A stretch of DNA of 64,000 nt from Rubrivivax sp. A210 (GTDB lineage: Bacteria > Pseudomonadota > Gammaproteobacteria > Burkholderiales > Burkholderiaceae_C): contig NZ_CAJGBN010000071.1 in assembly GCF_904426505.1 (NCBI RefSeq), forward strand, positions 1-64,000, written 5' to 3'. Numbering within the stretch: the first letter of the stretch is position 1; each line of letters starts with the position of its first letter. A program made the position numbers and the translations under genes. Below are positions 19,887 through 28,469 of the stretch, one piece after another. The notes below the pieces were generated by a model. It worked only from the letters and a program-made list of their open reading frames with translations, made no database searches and was not told the DNA's origin.

Positions 19887-20680
19887 GCGAACAACGCCGC
19901 CAGTGCCGCGCCGGGGTTCTGGGCGCGCATGAAGGCCTCGCCGACCAGGAAGGCATGCACCTCCGCTTCGCGCATGCGCTGCACATCGCCGCGCACCAGG
20001 ATGCCGGACTCGGTGACCAGCAGGCGGTCGGCCGGCACACGCGGCAGCAAGGTGATCGTCGTGTCCAGAGTCACCTCGAATGTCTTGAGGTTGCGGTTGT
20101 TGATGCCCAGCAGCGGCGTCTTCAGACGCAGCGCACGGTCGAGTTCCGCGGCATCGTGGACCTCCACCAGCACGGCCAGGCCCTGCGCCATCGCGCAGGC
20201 TTCCAGGTCGGCCATCTGCGCATCGTCCAGGCAGGCGGCGATGAGCAGGATGCAGTCGGCGCCCAGCGCACGCGCCTCGACGACCTGGTATTCGTTGACC
20301 ATGAAGTCCTTGCGCAGCACCGGCAGCGCGCAGGCGGCGCGCGCCTGCTGCAGAAAGGCGGCCGAGCCCTGGAAGAAGCGCTCGTCGGTGAGCACGCTCA
20401 AGGCCGCAGCGCCGCCCGCCTCATAACTGGCGGCGATCTCGGCCGGCACGAAATGCTCGCGCAGCACGCCCTTGCTGGGGCTGGCCTTCTTGACCTCGGC
20501 GACAACGGCGGCGCGGCCGGCGGCCACCTTGGCGCGCAGCGCGGCCTCGAAGCCGCGCAGGTCGCCGGCGCGGTTGCGCGCCTCGGCCTCGTCGCGCCAG
20601 CTCGCCAGGCTGCGGCGGCCGCGCGCGGCGGCGACTTCCTCGTGCTTGACGGCGACGATGCGCTGCAGGATGTCGGACAT
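19883..20680 (-). CDS. trpC: Indole-3-glycerol-phosphate synthase
   Basis: Catalyses ring closure of carboxyphenylaminodeoxyribulose phosphate to indole-3-glycerol phosphate in tryptophan synthesis. The 265-residue TIM-barrel protein has EVKKASPSKGVLRE (catalytic Lys region), LRKDFMVNEYQV, GINNRNLKTFEV and VTESGI, all family hallmarks. It is a monofunctional TrpC with no fused TrpF. It starts 3 nt after trpD and overlaps ung by 4 nt. Confidence 0.98.
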   Translation of the reverse strand: MSDILQRIVAVKHEEVAAARGRRSLASWRDEAEARNRAGDLRGFEAALRAKVAAGRAAVVAEVKKASPSKGVLREHFVPAEIAASYEAGGAAALSVLTDERFFQGSAAFLQQARAACALPVLRKDFMVNEYQVVEARALGADCILLIAACLDDAQMADLEACAMAQGLAVLVEVHDAAELDRALRLKTPLLGINNRNLKTFEVTLDTTITLLPRVPADRLLVTESGILVRGDVQRMREAEVHAFLVGEAFMRAQNPGAALAALFA

Positions 20681-20683
20681 GGC

Positions 20684-21718
20684 TCAGGCCGGGCGGAACT
20701 TGTTGCTGAAGGCGACGTACTGGCTCAGCTTGGCCTGGGCCTTGCCCGAGGCCACGGCCTCGCGGGCGCGCTTCACGCCCTCGGCCACCGAGGCGGCAAC
20801 GCCGGCACAGTGCAGCGCGGCGCCGGCGTTGAGCAGCACGATGTCGCGCAGGGGGCCGTCCTCGTTGGCCAGCACGCGCTGGATGCACTGCACCGATTCG
20901 TCGCGGTTGGCCACCTTGAGCACGCGCGTGTCGTAGACCGGCAGGCCGAAATCGCTGGGGTGGACGACGTACTCGCGCACTTCGCCGTCCTTTAACTCGC
21001 CCACCGCCGATTCGCCCGACAGCGACAGCTCGTCCATGCCGTTCATGCCGTGGACCACCATCACATGCTCGCTGCCCAGGCGCTGCAGCACGCGCACCAG
21101 GATGCCGACCAGGTCGGGGTGGAACACGCCCAGCAGCTGGTTGGGCGCCCCGGCCGGGTTGGTGAGCGGGCCCAGGATGTTGAACAGCGTGCGCACGCCC
21201 AGTTCCTTGCGCACCGGCGCCGCGTGGCGCATGGCCGCGTGGTGGTTGGGCGCGAACATGTAGGCAATGCCGGTCTCTTCGAGGCACGTCGCCACCTGAG
21301 CGGGCGCCAACGTGATGCAGGCGCCCAGCGCCTCCATCACGTCGGCCGAGCCGCTGGTGGACGAGACGGCGCGACCGGCGTGCTTGGCCACGCGCGCACC
21401 GGCCGCCGCCGCGACGAAGGTGCTGGCAGTGGAGATGTTGAAGCTGTGTGCGCCGTCGCCGCCGGTGCCGACGATGTCGACCAGGCCGCGGCGGTCGGCC
21501 ACCGGCACCGGCGTGGCGAACTCGCGCATCACCTGGGCCGCGGCCGCGATCTCGCCCACGGTCTCCTTCTTGACGCGAAGGCCGATGGCCAGGGCCGCGA
21601 TCATCACCGGCGACATCTCGCCGCTCATGATGCGGCGCATCAGCGCCAGCATCTCGTCGTGGAAGATCTCGCGGTGCTCGATGACGCGGGTCAGCGCCTC
21701 GCTGTCGGTGATGGGCAT
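20684..21718 (-). CDS. trpD: Anthranilate phosphoribosyltransferase
   Basis: Transfers phosphoribose from PRPP to anthranilate. The 344-residue protein has the PRPP loop VGTGGDGAHSFNIST, the KHAGRAVSS motif and the helical N-terminal domain of this family. It follows the threonine aldolase gene after about 10 nt and precedes trpC by 3 nt. It is separate from trpG, not a fusion. Confidence 0.98.
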   Translation of the reverse strand: MPITDSEALTRVIEHREIFHDEMLALMRRIMSGEMSPVMIAALAIGLRVKKETVGEIAAAAQVMREFATPVPVADRRGLVDIVGTGGDGAHSFNISTASTFVAAAAGARVAKHAGRAVSSTSGSADVMEALGACITLAPAQVATCLEETGIAYMFAPNHHAAMRHAAPVRKELGVRTLFNILGPLTNPAGAPNQLLGVFHPDLVGILVRVLQRLGSEHVMVVHGMNGMDELSLSGESAVGELKDGEVREYVVHPSDFGLPVYDTRVLKVANRDESVQCIQRVLANEDGPLRDIVLLNAGAALHCAGVAASVAEGVKRAREAVASGKAQAKLSQYVAFSNKFRPA

Positions 21719-21728
21719 GGTGGGCTTC

Positions 21729-22730
21729 CTAGAGGGTCTCGCGCAGGATGGTCAGGGCGGCGGCGATGTCGGCGGCGCCCACGTCGAGGTGGGTCACCAG
21801 GCGCAGGCGGTACAGCCCGGTACACAGCAGGCCGCGGGCGCGCAGGCGTTCGACGACACCGGCGGCGCGCGCCGGGTCGAGGTCGACGAAGACGATATTG
21901 CTCTGCGGCGGCAGCACCGTGACGCCCGGCAGGCCGGCCAGGCCCTCGGCCAGGCGGCGCGCATGGGCGTGGTCTTCGGCCAGGCGCTCGACGTGGTGGT
22001 CGAGCGCATACAGCGCCGCCGCCGCCAGCACGCCGGCCTGGCGCAGGCCGCCGCCCAGCATCTTGCGGATGCGGTGGGCGCGGGCGATGAAGTCGCGACT
22101 GCCCGCCAGCGCCGAGCCGGCCGGCGCACCCAGGCCCTTGCTGAAGCAGATCGAGACGCTGTCGAAGGGCCGCGCCAGCTCGGCCGCCGCCACGCCGGAC
22201 GCGACGGCGGCGTTGAACAGGCGCGCGCCGTCCAGGTGGGTGGCGAGGCCGCGGCCGTGGGCCAGCGCGGTGGCGGCCTGCACGTAGGCCGGTGGCAACA
22301 CCTGGCCGCCCCAGGTGTTCTCCAGCGCCAACAGCCGCGTGACGGCGAAGTGGGCATCGTCGGGCTTGATCGCGGCCTCGATGTCGGCCAGCGCCATCGT
22401 GCCGTCGGCCGCCTGGGCCAGCGGCTGCGGCTGGATGCTGCCCAGCACCGCGGCGCCGCCGGCCTCCCAGCGGTAGGTGTGGGCCATCTGGCCGACGAGG
22501 TACTCGTCGCCGCGCTGGCAGTGGCTCATCAGCGCGCACAGATTGCTCTGGGTGCCGGTGGGCATGAAGAGCGCCGCTTCCTTGCCCAGTTCGGCCGCGA
22601 CACGCGCCTGCAGCGCATTGACGGTGGGGTCGTCGCCGAAGACGTCGTCGCCCACCTCGGCCGCCGCCATCGCCGCGCGCATCGCGGCCGTGGGCCGCGT
22701 GACGGTGTCGCTGCGCAGGTCGATGGTCAT
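21729..22730 (-). CDS. ltaE: Low-specificity L-threonine aldolase (PLP enzyme)
   Basis: Cleaves threonine or allo-threonine to glycine and acetaldehyde with pyridoxal phosphate. The 333-residue product starts MTIDLRSDTVTRPTAAM, the usual start of this family. K198 in SICFSKGLGAPAG is the predicted Schiff-base lysine, with D168 and H84 as other cofactor contacts. It is embedded between trpG (overlap 4 nt) and trpD (gap about 10 nt), an unexpected passenger in a tryptophan operon. The family assignment is firm; exact stereopreference is not readable. Confidence 0.93.
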   Translation of the reverse strand: MTIDLRSDTVTRPTAAMRAAMAAAEVGDDVFGDDPTVNALQARVAAELGKEAALFMPTGTQSNLCALMSHCQRGDEYLVGQMAHTYRWEAGGAAVLGSIQPQPLAQAADGTMALADIEAAIKPDDAHFAVTRLLALENTWGGQVLPPAYVQAATALAHGRGLATHLDGARLFNAAVASGVAAAELARPFDSVSICFSKGLGAPAGSALAGSRDFIARAHRIRKMLGGGLRQAGVLAAAALYALDHHVERLAEDHAHARRLAEGLAGLPGVTVLPPQSNIVFVDLDPARAAGVVERLRARGLLCTGLYRLRLVTHLDVGAADIAAALTILRETL

Positions 22731-23317
22731 TGCGCGCGCCCCATCTGCAGGAAGTTGCGCAGCATTGCGTGGCCGTGCTCGCTGAGTATGGATTCGGGGT
22801 GGAACTGCACGCCCTCCAGCGGCGTGGCGGTGCCGGCCAGCTCGCGGTGGCGCACGCCCATGATCTCGCCGTCTTCCGAGGTCGACGTCACCTCCAGCAC
22901 GGCCGGCAGCGATGCGCGCTCGATGGCCAGCGAGTGGTAGCGGATGACGCTGAACTGCCGCGGCAGACCTTCGTAGACGCCGCGGCCATCGGTGGCGATG
23001 GTGCTGGCCTTGCCGTGCATCTGCACCTGGGCCCGCACCACCTTGCCGCCCAGCGCCGCGCCCATGGCCTGGTGGCCCAGGCACACGCCCAGCAGCGGCA
23101 GCTTGCCGGTGAAGTGGCGGATCGCTTCTATGCAGATGCCGGCTTCGGCCGGGCTGCAGGGGCCGGGCGACAGCACCAGGCGCGCCGGCTTCAGCTCGGC
23201 GATGCCCTCGACGGTGATCTCGTCGTTGCGGAACACCCTCACCTCTTCGCCGAGCTCGCCGAAGTACTGCACCAGGTTGAAGGTGAAGCTGTCGTAGTTG
23301 TCGATCATCAGCAGCAT
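22727..23317 (-). CDS. trpG: Anthranilate synthase component II (glutamine amidotransferase)
   Basis: Supplies ammonia from glutamine to TrpE. The 196-residue class I amidotransferase has the nucleophile C79 in GVCLGHQAMG and the pair H173/E175 in FHPESI. The start is the ATG at 23315-23317, 2 nt after trpE, with a GAGGGG ribosome binding site inside the end of trpE; the open frame extending upstream is not family-like. Its stop codon overlaps the start of the threonine aldolase gene. Confidence 0.98.
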   Translation of the reverse strand: MLLMIDNYDSFTFNLVQYFGELGEEVRVFRNDEITVEGIAELKPARLVLSPGPCSPAEAGICIEAIRHFTGKLPLLGVCLGHQAMGAALGGKVVRAQVQMHGKASTIATDGRGVYEGLPRQFSVIRYHSLAIERASLPAVLEVTSTSEDGEIMGVRHRELAGTATPLEGVQFHPESILSEHGHAMLRNFLQMGRAQ

Positions 23318-23319
23318 GG

Positions 23320-24795
23320 TCAGAACCCCTCTTCGACCAGCTCGGCCGCGCGGATCAGGGCGCGCGCCTTGTGCTCGGTCTCGCGCCATTCCATCTCGGG
23401 CACCGAATCGGCCACGATGCCGGCGGCCGCCTGCACGTACAAGGTGTTGTCCTTGACGATGCCGGTGCGGATGGCGATGGCCACGTCCATGTCACCGGCA
23501 TAGCTGAGGTAGCCGCAGGCGCCGCCGTAGATGCCGCGCTTGATGGGTTCGAGCTCGTCGATGATCTCCATCGCGCGGATCTTGGGCGCGCCGGTCAGGG
23601 TGCCGGCCGGGAAGGTGGCGCGCAGCACGTCGAGGTTGCTCATGCCATCTTCCAGCAGGCCCTCGACATTGCTGACGATGTGCATCACATGCGAATAGCG
23701 CTCGATCACGAAGGCGTCGCTGACCTTGACGCTGCCGGTCTTGGCGATGCGGCCGATGTCGTTGCGCGCCAGGTCGATCAGCATCAGGTGCTCGGCGCGC
23801 TCTTTCGGGTCGGCCGACAGCTCGGCCTCGAGCGCCTTGTCGGCCTCGGGCGTGGCGCCGCGCGGGCGCGTGCCGGCCAGCGGGCGGATCGTGACCTTGT
23901 CGCCCGCCGGCGTGTGCTCGCGCCGCACCAGGATCTCGGGGCTGGCGCCGACGATCTGGAAGTCGCCCATGTCGTAGAAATACATGTAAGGCGAAGGATT
24001 CAGCGAGCGCAGCGCGCGGTACAGCGAAAGCGGGCTCTCGGTGTAGCGCTTCTTCAGGCGCTGGCCGATTTGCACCTGCATCATGTCGCCGGCGGCGATG
24101 TACTCCTTGCCGCGCGCCACGGCGGCCAGGTAGTCGGCCTTGTCGAACTCGCGCTCGACGCTGTAGCTGGGGCCGCGCTTGACCGGCGGTGCGGTGACGC
24201 TGTAGCGCAGCTTGTCGGCCAGTTCCGAGAGCCGCCGCTTGCCGTTGAAATAGGCCTCGGGCCGCGCCGGGTCGGCCCAGACGATGAGGTACAGGCGCCC
24301 CGAGAGGTTGTCGATGACGGCCAGTTCCTCGCAGTGCAGCAACTGGATGTCGGGCGTGGCGATGCCGCCGCTCTTCCAGGTCTTGGCGAGCTTGGGCTCG
24401 ATGAATCGCACCGCGTCGTAGCCGAAGTAGCCCGCCAGGCCACCGCAGAAACGCGGCAGGCCCGGGCGCAGCGCCGGCTTGAAGCGCTGCTGGTAGGCGG
24501 CCACGAAGTCCAGCGGATTGCCGTCATGCGTCTCGACCACCTGCCCGTCGGTGACGACCTCACTCCTGAAGCCGCTGGCGCGCAGCAGGGTGCGCGCCGG
24601 CAGGCCGATGAAGGAGTAGCGGCCGAAGCGCTCGCCCCCCACCACCGATTCGAGCAGGAAGCTGCAGGGCGCGCCGCCGGCCAGCTTGAGGTACAGCGAC
24701 AGCGGCGTCTCAAGGTCGGCGAAGGCCTCCTTGATGAGCGGGATGCGGTTGTAGCCTTGCGCGGCAAGGCTCTGGAATTCGAGTTCAGTGATCAC
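23320..24795 (-). CDS. trpE: Anthranilate synthase component I
   Basis: Converts chorismate to anthranilate, the committed step of tryptophan synthesis. The 491-residue product has the regulatory LLES motif (CSFLLESVVGGERFGRYSF), expected to bind feedback tryptophan, and the catalytic PLAGTRPRG and FPAGTLTGAPKIRA motifs. The start is GTG at 24793-24795 (VITELEF in the frame), supported by AGAAGG 7 nt upstream and by family alignment; a start further upstream would add 11 atypical residues. First gene of trpE-trpG-ltaE-trpD-trpC-ung. No leader peptide rich in Trp codons was found upstream. Confidence 0.98.
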   Translation of the reverse strand: MITELEFQSLAAQGYNRIPLIKEAFADLETPLSLYLKLAGGAPCSFLLESVVGGERFGRYSFIGLPARTLLRASGFRSEVVTDGQVVETHDGNPLDFVAAYQQRFKPALRPGLPRFCGGLAGYFGYDAVRFIEPKLAKTWKSGGIATPDIQLLHCEELAVIDNLSGRLYLIVWADPARPEAYFNGKRRLSELADKLRYSVTAPPVKRGPSYSVEREFDKADYLAAVARGKEYIAAGDMMQVQIGQRLKKRYTESPLSLYRALRSLNPSPYMYFYDMGDFQIVGASPEILVRREHTPAGDKVTIRPLAGTRPRGATPEADKALEAELSADPKERAEHLMLIDLARNDIGRIAKTGSVKVSDAFVIERYSHVMHIVSNVEGLLEDGMSNLDVLRATFPAGTLTGAPKIRAMEIIDELEPIKRGIYGGACGYLSYAGDMDVAIAIRTGIVKDNTLYVQAAAGIVADSVPEMEWRETEHKARALIRAAELVEEGF

Positions 24796-25089
24796 GGGGC
24801 TACCTTCTGACACGGCGACCGCCACCACGGCGGGCGACGGTCTGGACGGGGGGCCGGGCGCGGGGCCCGGAAGGCGCCTTGGCAGGCGCGGACGTCAGGG
24901 GGTCAGGGCAAGCGACGCCAGGGCCAGGCTCCCCGGTCGCGAGGACCGGGCCGGCGGGCGGCGTAGGCTGGAGAATGCACTTGTGAAAGATGGAAAAGCT
25001 CGGTTCCAGTTTATCAGGCCCGTGCATCGACGGCCGATACCATGGGAAGGATCTAGCCCCCTGTCTGTGGGCCTGAAACAAGGAAGCTG

Positions 25090-25704
25090 ATGAAGAGCCG
25101 CATCCTCCTGCTCGCCACCCTGATGGCCGCCACCTCGGCCTCGGCACAGCCGCAGCCGATCGAACTGGCCGGCGTGCGCCACCCGCCGACGATGACGGTG
25201 GGCGGCAAGGATTTGCTGCTGAATGGCGCCGGCATCCGCTACAAGTTCGTCGTCAAGGTCTATACCGCCGGCCTCTACCTGGGCGCGCGAGCGTCCACGC
25301 CGGCGGCCGTGCTGGCCTCACCCGGCCCGCGCCGCCTGCATGTGACCATGCTGCGCGCCATCGACGCCAACGAACTGGGGCGCCTGTTCACGCGTGGCCT
25401 GCAGGACAACGCGCCCAAGGAGGAATTCAGCCGCCTGATCCCGGGCACGCTGCGCATGTCGGAGATCTTCTCGGCGCGCAAGAAGCTGGCGGCGGGCGAC
25501 AGCTTCTCGGTCGACTGGCTGCCCGGCGCCGGCACGGTGATCCTGGTCAACGGCCAGCCCCAGGGCGAGCCGGTGAAGGAGCCCGAGTTCTACAACGCGC
25601 TGCTGCGCATCTGGCTGGGCGCGAGCCCGGCCGACTGGCTGCTCAAGGACGCCCTGCTCGGCCGCGCCGCGCCCAGCCCCGGCGGTTCAGGCGAGGGCCA
25701 GTAG
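25090..25704 (+). CDS. Exported chalcone-isomerase-like family protein
   Basis: The 204-residue protein has a signal peptide (MKSRILLLATLMAATSASA) and then a domain resembling the bacterial chalcone-isomerase-like family: LNGAGIRYKFVVKVYTAGLYL early and a mid segment with RLFTRGLQDNAP. Bacterial members are periplasmic and not shown to be flavonoid isomerases. AGGAAG precedes the ATG. The gene runs toward gph and overlaps its 3' end by 18 nt. It separates gph from trpE, which are adjacent in several relatives, so it may be an insertion into an ancestral gph-trpE neighbourhood. Confidence 0.8.
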   Translation: MKSRILLLATLMAATSASAQPQPIELAGVRHPPTMTVGGKDLLLNGAGIRYKFVVKVYTAGLYLGARASTPAAVLASPGPRRLHVTMLRAIDANELGRLFTRGLQDNAPKEEFSRLIPGTLRMSEIFSARKKLAAGDSFSVDWLPGAGTVILVNGQPQGEPVKEPEFYNALLRIWLGASPADWLLKDALLGRAAPSPGGSGEGQ

Positions 25705-26361
25705 CGGCGCGATCTGGTCGAGGCGGTCAACGACCGCGTCGGCGCCGGCCGCCGCCACCGGCTCGCCGTGGTTGTAGCCGTAGCTCACCAGCACCACGGC
25801 GCAGCCGGCGGCGCGTGCGGCTGCGGCGTCGTTGCTCGAATCGCCCACCATCAACGTGCTGGCGGGCGCGCAGCCGAGGGCCTTGCAAGTTTCCAGCAAC
25901 GGCAGCGGATCGGGCTTCTTGCGCGCGAAGGCGTCGCCGCCGAAGGCGTGGGCGAAAAACCCGTCCAGCCCCTTGAGCGCCAGCAGCGGCCTCGCAAAGG
26001 CGGTCGGCTTGTTGGTCAGGCAGGCGAGCCGCAGGCCGGCGTCGCGCAAGGCCCGCAGGCCCTCGGCCACGCCGTCGAAGACGCGCGAATGCTGACCGTT
26101 GATGGCCAGGTAGTGATGCTGGTAGCGGGCCCACGAGTCCTCGTAAAGAGAGGCCGGCGCACCGACCTCGGCCAGCGAGCTGCGCAGCAGGTGCTCCGAG
26201 CCCTTGCCGACGGTGCGGGCGATGAAGTCGTGGCCCACCGGCGGGTAGCCCAGGTCCGCCAGCGCCAGCCGCAGCGCGACCTCGAAATCGCCCACGGTGT
26301 CGACCATGGTGCCGTCGAGGTCAATGATGGCGGCTGTGAAGCGGGTGGCGGGCAGGGGCAT
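25687..26361 (-). CDS. gph: Phosphoglycolate phosphatase, HAD family
   Basis: Hydrolyses 2-phosphoglycolate, a by-product of DNA repair and photorespiration-like reactions. The 224-residue product from the ATG at 26359-26361 has HAD motif I IIDLDGTMVD with D14 and D16, motif II LTNK, the KPDP lysine motif and motif IV GDSSND. AGGAAG lies 7 nt before this ATG; longer open frames upstream are not HAD-like. Substrate assignment rests on resemblance to Gph and on its proximity to the trp operon, as in other betaproteobacteria. Confidence 0.88.
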   Translation of the reverse strand: MPLPATRFTAAIIDLDGTMVDTVGDFEVALRLALADLGYPPVGHDFIARTVGKGSEHLLRSSLAEVGAPASLYEDSWARYQHHYLAINGQHSRVFDGVAEGLRALRDAGLRLACLTNKPTAFARPLLALKGLDGFFAHAFGGDAFARKKPDPLPLLETCKALGCAPASTLMVGDSSNDAAAARAAGCAVVLVSYGYNHGEPVAAAGADAVVDRLDQIAPLLALA

Positions 26362-26534
26362 GGACAGGCTTCCTGGTGTCGCGGCCGTGCCGCGGGAGCT
26401 GGCGATGGTAAGGAGGAATCGCCAAGGCCGCCGCCCCGGGGGCCACCCTTGCCGCTGGCCGGGTTCGGCCCGATGATGCGGCGCCCCGGGGCGCCCTGCA
26501 TCCGGGTCAAAAGCAATCTGGAGGAGACATCGCC

Positions 26535-27611
26535 ATGGCCATCCTGCGTCCCTGCCTGCGCCTGCTGCGCCACGCCATCGCCGCCCTGGCCCTGGCCGGC
26601 ACTGCGCAGGCCGCCGACTACCCGGCGCCTCGCGAAGGCGACTGGATCGCACGCGACTTCCGCTTCACCAGCGGCGAGGTGATGCCCGAGCTGAAGCTGC
26701 ACTACACCACCATCGGCAACCCCGATGGCGAGCCGGTGCTGGTGCTGCACGGCACGGCCGGCTCGGGCGCGACGATGCTGACGCCGGCCTTTGCCGGCGA
26801 GCTCTTCGGCCCCGGCCAGCCGCTGGACGCGGCGCGCCACTACATCATCCTGCCCGACGCCATCGGCACCGGCAAATCGGCCAAGCCCAGCGACGGCCTG
26901 CGCACGCGCTTCCCACGCTATGGCTACGAGGACATGGTCAAGGCCCAGTACCGCCTTGTCACCGAAGGCCTGGGCCTCAAGCACCTGCGTCTGGTAATCG
27001 GCAACTCCATGGGCGGCATGCACACCTGGCTGTGGGGCGTGAACCACCCCGACTTCATGGACGCCCTGGTGCCGATGGCGGCCCAGCCGACCGAGATGTC
27101 GGGCCGCAACTGGATGCTGCGGCGCATGCTCACCGAATCGATACGCCGCGATCCCGACTGGAACGGCGGCCAGTACACCACCCAGCCACGCGGGCTGAAC
27201 CTGGCCAACCAGTTCTTCGCCCTCGCCACCAACGGCGGCAACCAGGCGCTCTACAAGGCAGCGCCCACGCGCGAGCAGGCCGACCGCATCGTCGACGAGC
27301 GCCTGGCCGCGCCTTTCAAGGCCGATGCCAATGACGTGCTCTACCAGTGGGAGGCCTCGCGCGACTACAACCCGGCGCCCGGCCTGGCACGCATCCGTGC
27401 CGCGCTGCTGGCCATCAATGCCGCCGACGACGAGCGCAACCCGCCCGAGCTGGGCATCATGGAACGCGAGCTGCAGCGCGTGCGCAATGGCAGCCTGCTG
27501 CTGATCCCGGCCAGCGCCGACACGCGCGGCCACGGCACGACGGCGCTGGCGCGCTTCTGGAAGGACCGTTTCGCGCAGTTCCTGCAGGCGACGCCGCGGC
27601 TGGCGCGCTGA
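26535..27611 (+). CDS. Exported alpha/beta hydrolase (MetX-like fold)
   Basis: The 358-residue protein has a signal peptide ending near residue 26 (GTAQAADY) and a complete alpha/beta hydrolase domain. The oxyanion region is VLHGTAGSG, the nucleophile elbow is VIGNSMGGMH with S158, and the likely acid and base are D in NAADDERN and H in DTRGHGTTAL. The layout resembles the homoserine acetyltransferase superfamily, but export to the periplasm argues against a role in methionine synthesis. GGAGGAG lies 8 nt before the ATG. Substrate unknown. Confidence 0.85.
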   Translation: MAILRPCLRLLRHAIAALALAGTAQAADYPAPREGDWIARDFRFTSGEVMPELKLHYTTIGNPDGEPVLVLHGTAGSGATMLTPAFAGELFGPGQPLDAARHYIILPDAIGTGKSAKPSDGLRTRFPRYGYEDMVKAQYRLVTEGLGLKHLRLVIGNSMGGMHTWLWGVNHPDFMDALVPMAAQPTEMSGRNWMLRRMLTESIRRDPDWNGGQYTTQPRGLNLANQFFALATNGGNQALYKAAPTREQADRIVDERLAAPFKADANDVLYQWEASRDYNPAPGLARIRAALLAINAADDERNPPELGIMERELQRVRNGSLLLIPASADTRGHGTTALARFWKDRFAQFLQATPRLAR

Positions 27612-27620
27612 GGCCGCCCG

Positions 27621-28421
27621 ATGTGCCTGGCGGCCCTGGCCCTGGGGGTGAGCGCGCGCCATCCCTTTGTCGCGGCATCCAACCGCGACGAATTCTTTGG
27701 CCGCGCGAGCGCGCCGCTGGCCTGGTGGCGGCCGGCACCCGCTGACGAAGAAATCCTGGGCGGGCGCGACCTCGAAGCCGGCGGCACCTGGCTGGGCCTG
27801 AACCGGCGTGGCCGCCTGGCCCTGGTGACCAATGTGCGCGAACCCGGCCGCCACGACGCGGCCTCGCCCTCGCGCGGCGAACTGGTGCCGCAATGGCTGG
27901 CCGGCGGCGATGACGCTTGGCTGGACGCCATTGCCGCCGCGCCGCGCAATGGCTTCAACCTGATCGCGCTCGATCTGGCCCGCGGCGCCGGCCACTGGGT
28001 GGGCAACCGGCCGCCACAGCGGCGCGCGCTGGGCCACGCAATCCGGGGCCTGTCGAATGCCGCGCTCGACACGCCCTGGCCCAAGGTGGTGGCACTCAAG
28101 CAACGCCTGGCCGCCGCACTCGAAGCGCCCGATGCCGACGCGTTGATTGCCGCCGCCTTTGCGGCGCTGGCGAGCACCGAACCCGCCGCCGACGCCGATC
28201 TGCCCCGCACCGGCGTGACGCTGGAGCGCGAGCGCGCACTGTCGCCGGCCTTCATCCGCATGGCGGTCGACGGCCGCGTCTACGGCACGCGCTGCTCCAC
28301 CGTGGTGGTGGCCGAACGCCTGCGGCCGATGCAGCTGGCGGTGAAGGTGGTCGAGCGCAGCTTCGATGCCGAGGGCCGCATCGAGGGTGAACGCCAAACC
28401 ACCCTCGCGCTGGACGCCTGA
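27621..28421 (+). CDS. NRDE family protein (TANGO2-like)
   Basis: The 266-residue protein starts MCLAALALGVSARHPFVAASN and continues directly into the NRDE motif SNRDEFFGR, with the following LEAGGTWLGLNRRGRLALVTN typical of this family. Members resemble N-terminal nucleophile hydrolases with Cys at position 2. The human relative TANGO2 has been tied to lipid and heme handling, but the bacterial role is not established. It begins 9 nt after the hydrolase gene and is probably co-transcribed with it. Confidence 0.9.
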   Translation: MCLAALALGVSARHPFVAASNRDEFFGRASAPLAWWRPAPADEEILGGRDLEAGGTWLGLNRRGRLALVTNVREPGRHDAASPSRGELVPQWLAGGDDAWLDAIAAAPRNGFNLIALDLARGAGHWVGNRPPQRRALGHAIRGLSNAALDTPWPKVVALKQRLAAALEAPDADALIAAAFAALASTEPAADADLPRTGVTLERERALSPAFIRMAVDGRVYGTRCSTVVVAERLRPMQLAVKVVERSFDAEGRIEGERQTTLALDA

Positions 28422-28469
28422 CCGCCCGCCGGTCGGCGCCGCCCCAGAATGCGGGCACTGCAGGACGAC

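Noticed and set aside
24796..25089. Trp attenuator with leader peptide before trpE
   Set aside because: No short frame with clustered TGG codons and no alternative terminator hairpin with a T tract was found.
26480..26495. Perfect 16-bp palindrome GGCGCCCCGGGGCGCC between gph and the hydrolase gene
   Set aside because: It is pure G+C in a high-GC genome, with no T tract and no second copy seen; not enough to call an operator or terminator.
26016..28397. Minus-strand open frame of 793 codons across the hydrolase and NRDE genes
   Set aside because: Both plus-strand genes have clear motifs and ribosome binding sites; the antisense has none.
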